Shown here one piece after another: positions 44,302 to 46,316 of a DNA stretch of 46,316 nucleotides. The DNA is from Bacteroidales bacterium (GTDB taxonomy: Bacteria > Bacteroidota > Bacteroidia > Bacteroidales > VadinHA17): assembly GCA_016936435.1 (NCBI GenBank), contig JAFGXX010000043.1:1-46316 (forward strand), read 5' to 3'. Made by a program: the position numbers and the translations under genes. Each line of letters opens with the position of its first letter. The first letter of the stretch is position 1. A model generated the notes under the pieces. It was not told where the DNA came from. It made no database searches and saw only the letters and a program-made list of their open reading frames with translations.

Positions 44302-44538
44302 ATGAAAACCATAGAACTTAAAGATATCCTGATACATAAGATAGCGGCGATAAACGACAAAGCATTCCTTGCTGCTGTAAATACCATTATTGATACTAAG
44401 TCTGAAAAGCTCATTTATAAAACTACTCCTGAACAAAGAGAACGGATTAAAAAAGGACAGGACCAATTTTTAAGAGGAGAAACCATATCTAATGACCAAT
44501 TTGAAGCAGAAATCGATAAATGGTTAAACGAAAAATAG
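44302..44538 (+). CDS. Putative antitoxin of a RelE/ParE-type module
   Basis: A 78-aa acidic and helical protein. The N-terminal helix (ELKDILIHKIAAINDKAFLA) and the C-terminal stretch TPEQRERIKKGQDQFLRGE, ending in a basic-acidic tail FEAEIDKWLNEK, match the small Bacteroidota antitoxins that precede RelE/ParE toxins. It overlaps the toxin start by 19 nt, as expected for translational coupling. The antitoxin would bind the toxin through its C-terminus and repress the operon. A degenerate -7-like TGTCTTTG at 44277-44284 is the only promoter hint. Confidence 0.75.
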   Translation: MKTIELKDILIHKIAAINDKAFLAAVNTIIDTKSEKLIYKTTPEQRERIKKGQDQFLRGETISNDQFEAEIDKWLNEK

Positions 44539-44753
44539 AATGGTCGTCTCAAGCAAAGATTGACCTTTCAAATATCCTGGAATTTTTCTATATCCGTAAT
44601 GGATCAAAAACATATAGTAGAAAGCTCAATCTAAAGCTACGTAAAGCAATCAGACTACTTGGCAGACACCCACTATTAGGAATTCAATCTGATGGTGAAA
44701 ACATTAGAGCTTTAGTCGAGGGAGATTTTGCAATTTATCATCAAAAAAAATGA
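44520..44753 (+). CDS. RelE/ParE family toxin, probably truncated
   Basis: A 77-aa protein starting MVKRKIEWSSQAKIDLSNIL, the usual N-terminus of this family, followed by FFYIRNGSKTYSRKL, LLGRHPLLGI and IRALVEGDFAIYHQ. Full family members are about 95-100 aa and end with a hydrophobic strand plus (I/L)WDxRQNP. Here the frame stops right after an A8 run (44743-44750), before that block. Neither frame shift at the run restores the motif, so the 3' end seems replaced or lost rather than simply slipped. The toxin may be inactive, leaving the antitoxin as a relic. Confidence 0.75.
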   Translation: MVKRKIEWSSQAKIDLSNILEFFYIRNGSKTYSRKLNLKLRKAIRLLGRHPLLGIQSDGENIRALVEGDFAIYHQKK

Positions 44754-44824
44754 AAGCCCTACTAGGGGCAATACAATCAATAAAACTAACAGGAAAATCA
44801 TCAAAAATTTGTTTAGTCTAACTT

Positions 44825-44859
44825 TAAAATCCACTCTCAAATCAGACATGTGGATTTTA
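44825..44859. repeat. 10-bp inverted repeat right of the toxin gene
   Basis: TAAAATCCAC (44825-44834) and GTGGATTTTA (44850-44859) form a perfect 10-bp stem with a 15-nt loop. No T-run follows on either side, so it is a weak intrinsic-terminator candidate. Stem and loop lengths equal those of the hairpin at 44077-44111. Confidence 0.5.
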
Positions 44860-44886
44860 GGGGCTATCGGGACCTTCGTGAGACCT

Positions 44887-44913
44887 TTTGTGGTTATTAT
44901 TTTTTCCCACAAA
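44887..44913. repeat. 7-bp inverted repeat in decayed intergenic DNA
   Basis: TTTGTGG (44887-44893) and CCACAAA (44907-44913) flank a T-rich loop, next to CTTCGTGAGACC. The wording resembles the CTTCGTG/TTTGTGG intergenic repeats seen in many Bacteroidota genomes. The gap 44754-45040 has no gene of its own that I can support. Confidence 0.35.
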
Positions 44914-45040
44914 TGAATACAGCAGATCAACCAGATACGTCAATTCAAAGGATCAGGGCAAATGAAGGTTTTATACGAAAAGATCAGATCCATAATTCAC
45001 GGTTTCCCAAAAGTCACCCTGCAGACTTAAAACTTTTGGA

Positions 45041-46309
45041 TCAGTCTATCATCCCTGCAGCAACGGTATCATTCGAACCTTCTTCAATGAAAACCAGACT
45101 GCCGGTAATGTTATTCTTTTTGTAACTGTCAAAATATAATGGTCTTCCGGTTTGTATCGTGATATTTGCAATATCATTCATGGCTACCGACAGATCCGAA
45201 GTATCCTTTTCGAGCTTGTTGATATTCATCTTATAGTTCACTGATTTGATGATGCAGGGAACCTCGTTACTGTAATTTCTGACAAGGTATTTACCTCCGG
45301 GCCTGAGAGGCTTTTCATTGAACCAGCATACCATAAGATCAATCTCCCTCGACTGACTGGGGAGATCATCCTCCCTGGCAAAGAGATAACCTCTTCCGAT
45401 ATCCAGCTGATCGGAAAGAGTGATCGATACCGATTCCCCTGTGCCGGCTTCAGGAAGTTTCTTTTCCATCACGTCAATAGAAGTAATTACTGACTTCAAT
45501 CCCGATGGAAATATTACCACCTCATCGCCTTCATGAAAGGTTCCTCCTGCTATCCTGCCGGCATAGCCCCTGTAATCGTGGTATTCGACCGACTGTGGCC
45601 TTATAACGGTTTGTACGGGGAAACGTGCTCCGGACAATTTTTTGGATTTCTTTATTTCAACTGTTTCGAGCAGCCTCAGAAATGTAGGTCCTTCATACCA
45701 TTTCATATTTTCCGACGCTTCAACCACGTTGTCACCATATTTGGCGCTCATGGGAAGATAATGGACTTCTTCGGGACCGAACATGCCGACAAGCTGTCCG
45801 AGTTTCTCCCTGATATCCTGAAATACTTCTTCCGAATAATTTACCATGTCCATCTTGTTAATACAGAATACCAGGTAACGTATGTCAAGAAGAGCAGCTA
45901 TATATGTGTGTCGGAGTGTTTGCTCGAGAACGCCCTTCCTGGCATCGATAAGTATCACGGCAAGGTCGGCAGTGCTGGCTCCGGTAACCATGTTCCTTGT
46001 GTACTGGATATGCCCGGGGGTGTCGGCGATAATAAATTTGCGCTCGGGAGTTGCAAAGTACCTGTATGCCACATCGATGGTGATGCCCTGTTCCCTTTCA
46101 TCCCTGAGTCCGTCGGTTAAGAGTGACAGATCTATAGTCTCTTTTCCCAGACGTTTGCTCGACTGAACCAGATGATCCATCTGATCCTCAAATATTGATT
46201 TGCTGTCGTATAACAACCTTCCGATAAGTGTGCTCTTTCCATCATCAACACTGCCTGCTGTTGTAAATCTCAGCAGGTCTCTCAATTCTCTTTTTGAATC
46301 ATTTTCCAT
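45041..46309 (-). CDS. cysN: Sulfate adenylyltransferase subunit 1 (GTPase)
   Basis: A 422-aa EF-Tu-like GTPase. The G domain has TAGSVDDGKSTLIGRLLYDS (P-loop), DEREQGITIDVAYRYF (switch I), IADTPGHIQYTRNM (switch II), NKMD and MSAKYGDNV; beta-barrel domains II and III follow (GYAGRIAGGTFHEGDEV). With CysD it makes adenosine-5'-phosphosulfate from sulfate and ATP, powered by GTP. There is no fused APS kinase. The start MENDSKRELRDLL lies 7 nt from the window edge; cysD, normally just upstream, would lie outside the window. The stop is at 45041, beside the AT-rich accessory patch. Confidence 0.95.
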   Translation of the reverse strand: MENDSKRELRDLLRFTTAGSVDDGKSTLIGRLLYDSKSIFEDQMDHLVQSSKRLGKETIDLSLLTDGLRDEREQGITIDVAYRYFATPERKFIIADTPGHIQYTRNMVTGASTADLAVILIDARKGVLEQTLRHTYIAALLDIRYLVFCINKMDMVNYSEEVFQDIREKLGQLVGMFGPEEVHYLPMSAKYGDNVVEASENMKWYEGPTFLRLLETVEIKKSKKLSGARFPVQTVIRPQSVEYHDYRGYAGRIAGGTFHEGDEVVIFPSGLKSVITSIDVMEKKLPEAGTGESVSITLSDQLDIGRGYLFAREDDLPSQSREIDLMVCWFNEKPLRPGGKYLVRNYSNEVPCIIKSVNYKMNINKLEKDTSDLSVAMNDIANITIQTGRPLYFDSYKKNNITGSLVFIEEGSNDTVAAGMID

Positions 46310-46316
46310 AATAACG

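Noticed and set aside
44743-44916. Simple frameshift in the toxin at the A8 run, continued by the downstream frame
   Set aside because: The frame gained by removing one A does not contain the expected IWDxRQNP-type ending, so slippage alone does not explain the truncation.
44850-45125. 91-aa open frame overlapping the cysN 3' end
   Set aside because: Its composition matches decayed intergenic repeat DNA and it runs antisense into cysN; no start signal or domain.
45533-46120. 195-aa open frame on the plus strand across cysN
   Set aside because: It is antisense to the conserved GTPase domain of CysN and has no family pattern; an artefact of codon use.

Overview
The window reads as chromosomal DNA of a Bacteroidota bacterium, probably class Bacteroidia (Bacteroidales/Marinilabiliales-like). 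The signs are: a type IX secretion (T9SS) type-B sorted giant protein with a PorP/SprF partner, fused SecDF, DUF4783 next to nadC, a TIGR02757 protein, TAnnTTTG-type -7 promoter elements in many intergenic gaps, and few Shine-Dalgarno sequences. No phage, rRNA, tRNA or CRISPR array was seen. The taxonomic call is inference; no 16S gene is present.

Layout. 1-5 kb: the 3' end of valS, a lipoprotein resembling a metallopeptidase that has lost its catalytic Glu, a type I glutamine synthetase (glnA), nadC with a DUF4783 partner, and rlmH. 5-20 kb: a very large multi-pass NtrY-like histidine kinase, then a tight rightward cluster of five genes. These encode a glycine-rich, Ig-repeat, T9SS type-B sorted surface protein of about 1400 aa, a PorP/SprF outer-membrane protein, a PD40 beta-propeller/PKD protein, an unrecognised secreted beta-rich protein, and a membrane sensor with Reg_prop, Y_Y_Y and SpoIIE-type phosphatase domains. 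This cluster is the strongest candidate for a little-described system: a secreted adhesin with its own anchoring/export partners and a sensor phosphatase output.

20-24.7 kb: a leftward rluB-era-der cluster with a small lipoprotein, divergent from glmM; the two directions share a gap with identical TACCTTTG -7 elements. 24.8-33.7 kb: envelope export genes, namely a MacA/MacB/TolC-type efflux set without its own ATPase, fused secDF, a tatA with an unusual 11-residue repeat tail, and a LolD-like ABC ATPase that could serve the MacB-type permease. 33.7-37.3 kb: OsmC, a [2Fe-2S]/ASKHA reductive-activator protein, a TrmO-like domain that appears to carry an export signal, a 2[4Fe-4S] ferredoxin, and peptide deformylase.

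37.3-42.5 kb: a regulatory-looking gap with several inverted repeats, then a two-gene glycan-degradation unit (GH29 alpha-L-fucosidase lipoprotein and a DUF5703/GH95-like lipoprotein), convergent with a TIGR02757 gene whose 3' end overlaps it. 42.5-45 kb: an AT-rich accessory patch holding an AAA_14/DUF4143 ATPase, direct and inverted repeats, a 40-codon fragment resembling the N-terminus of an IS1380-type transposase, and a toxin-antitoxin pair whose toxin looks truncated. 45-46.3 kb: cysN (sulfate adenylyltransferase large subunit), read leftward out of the window.
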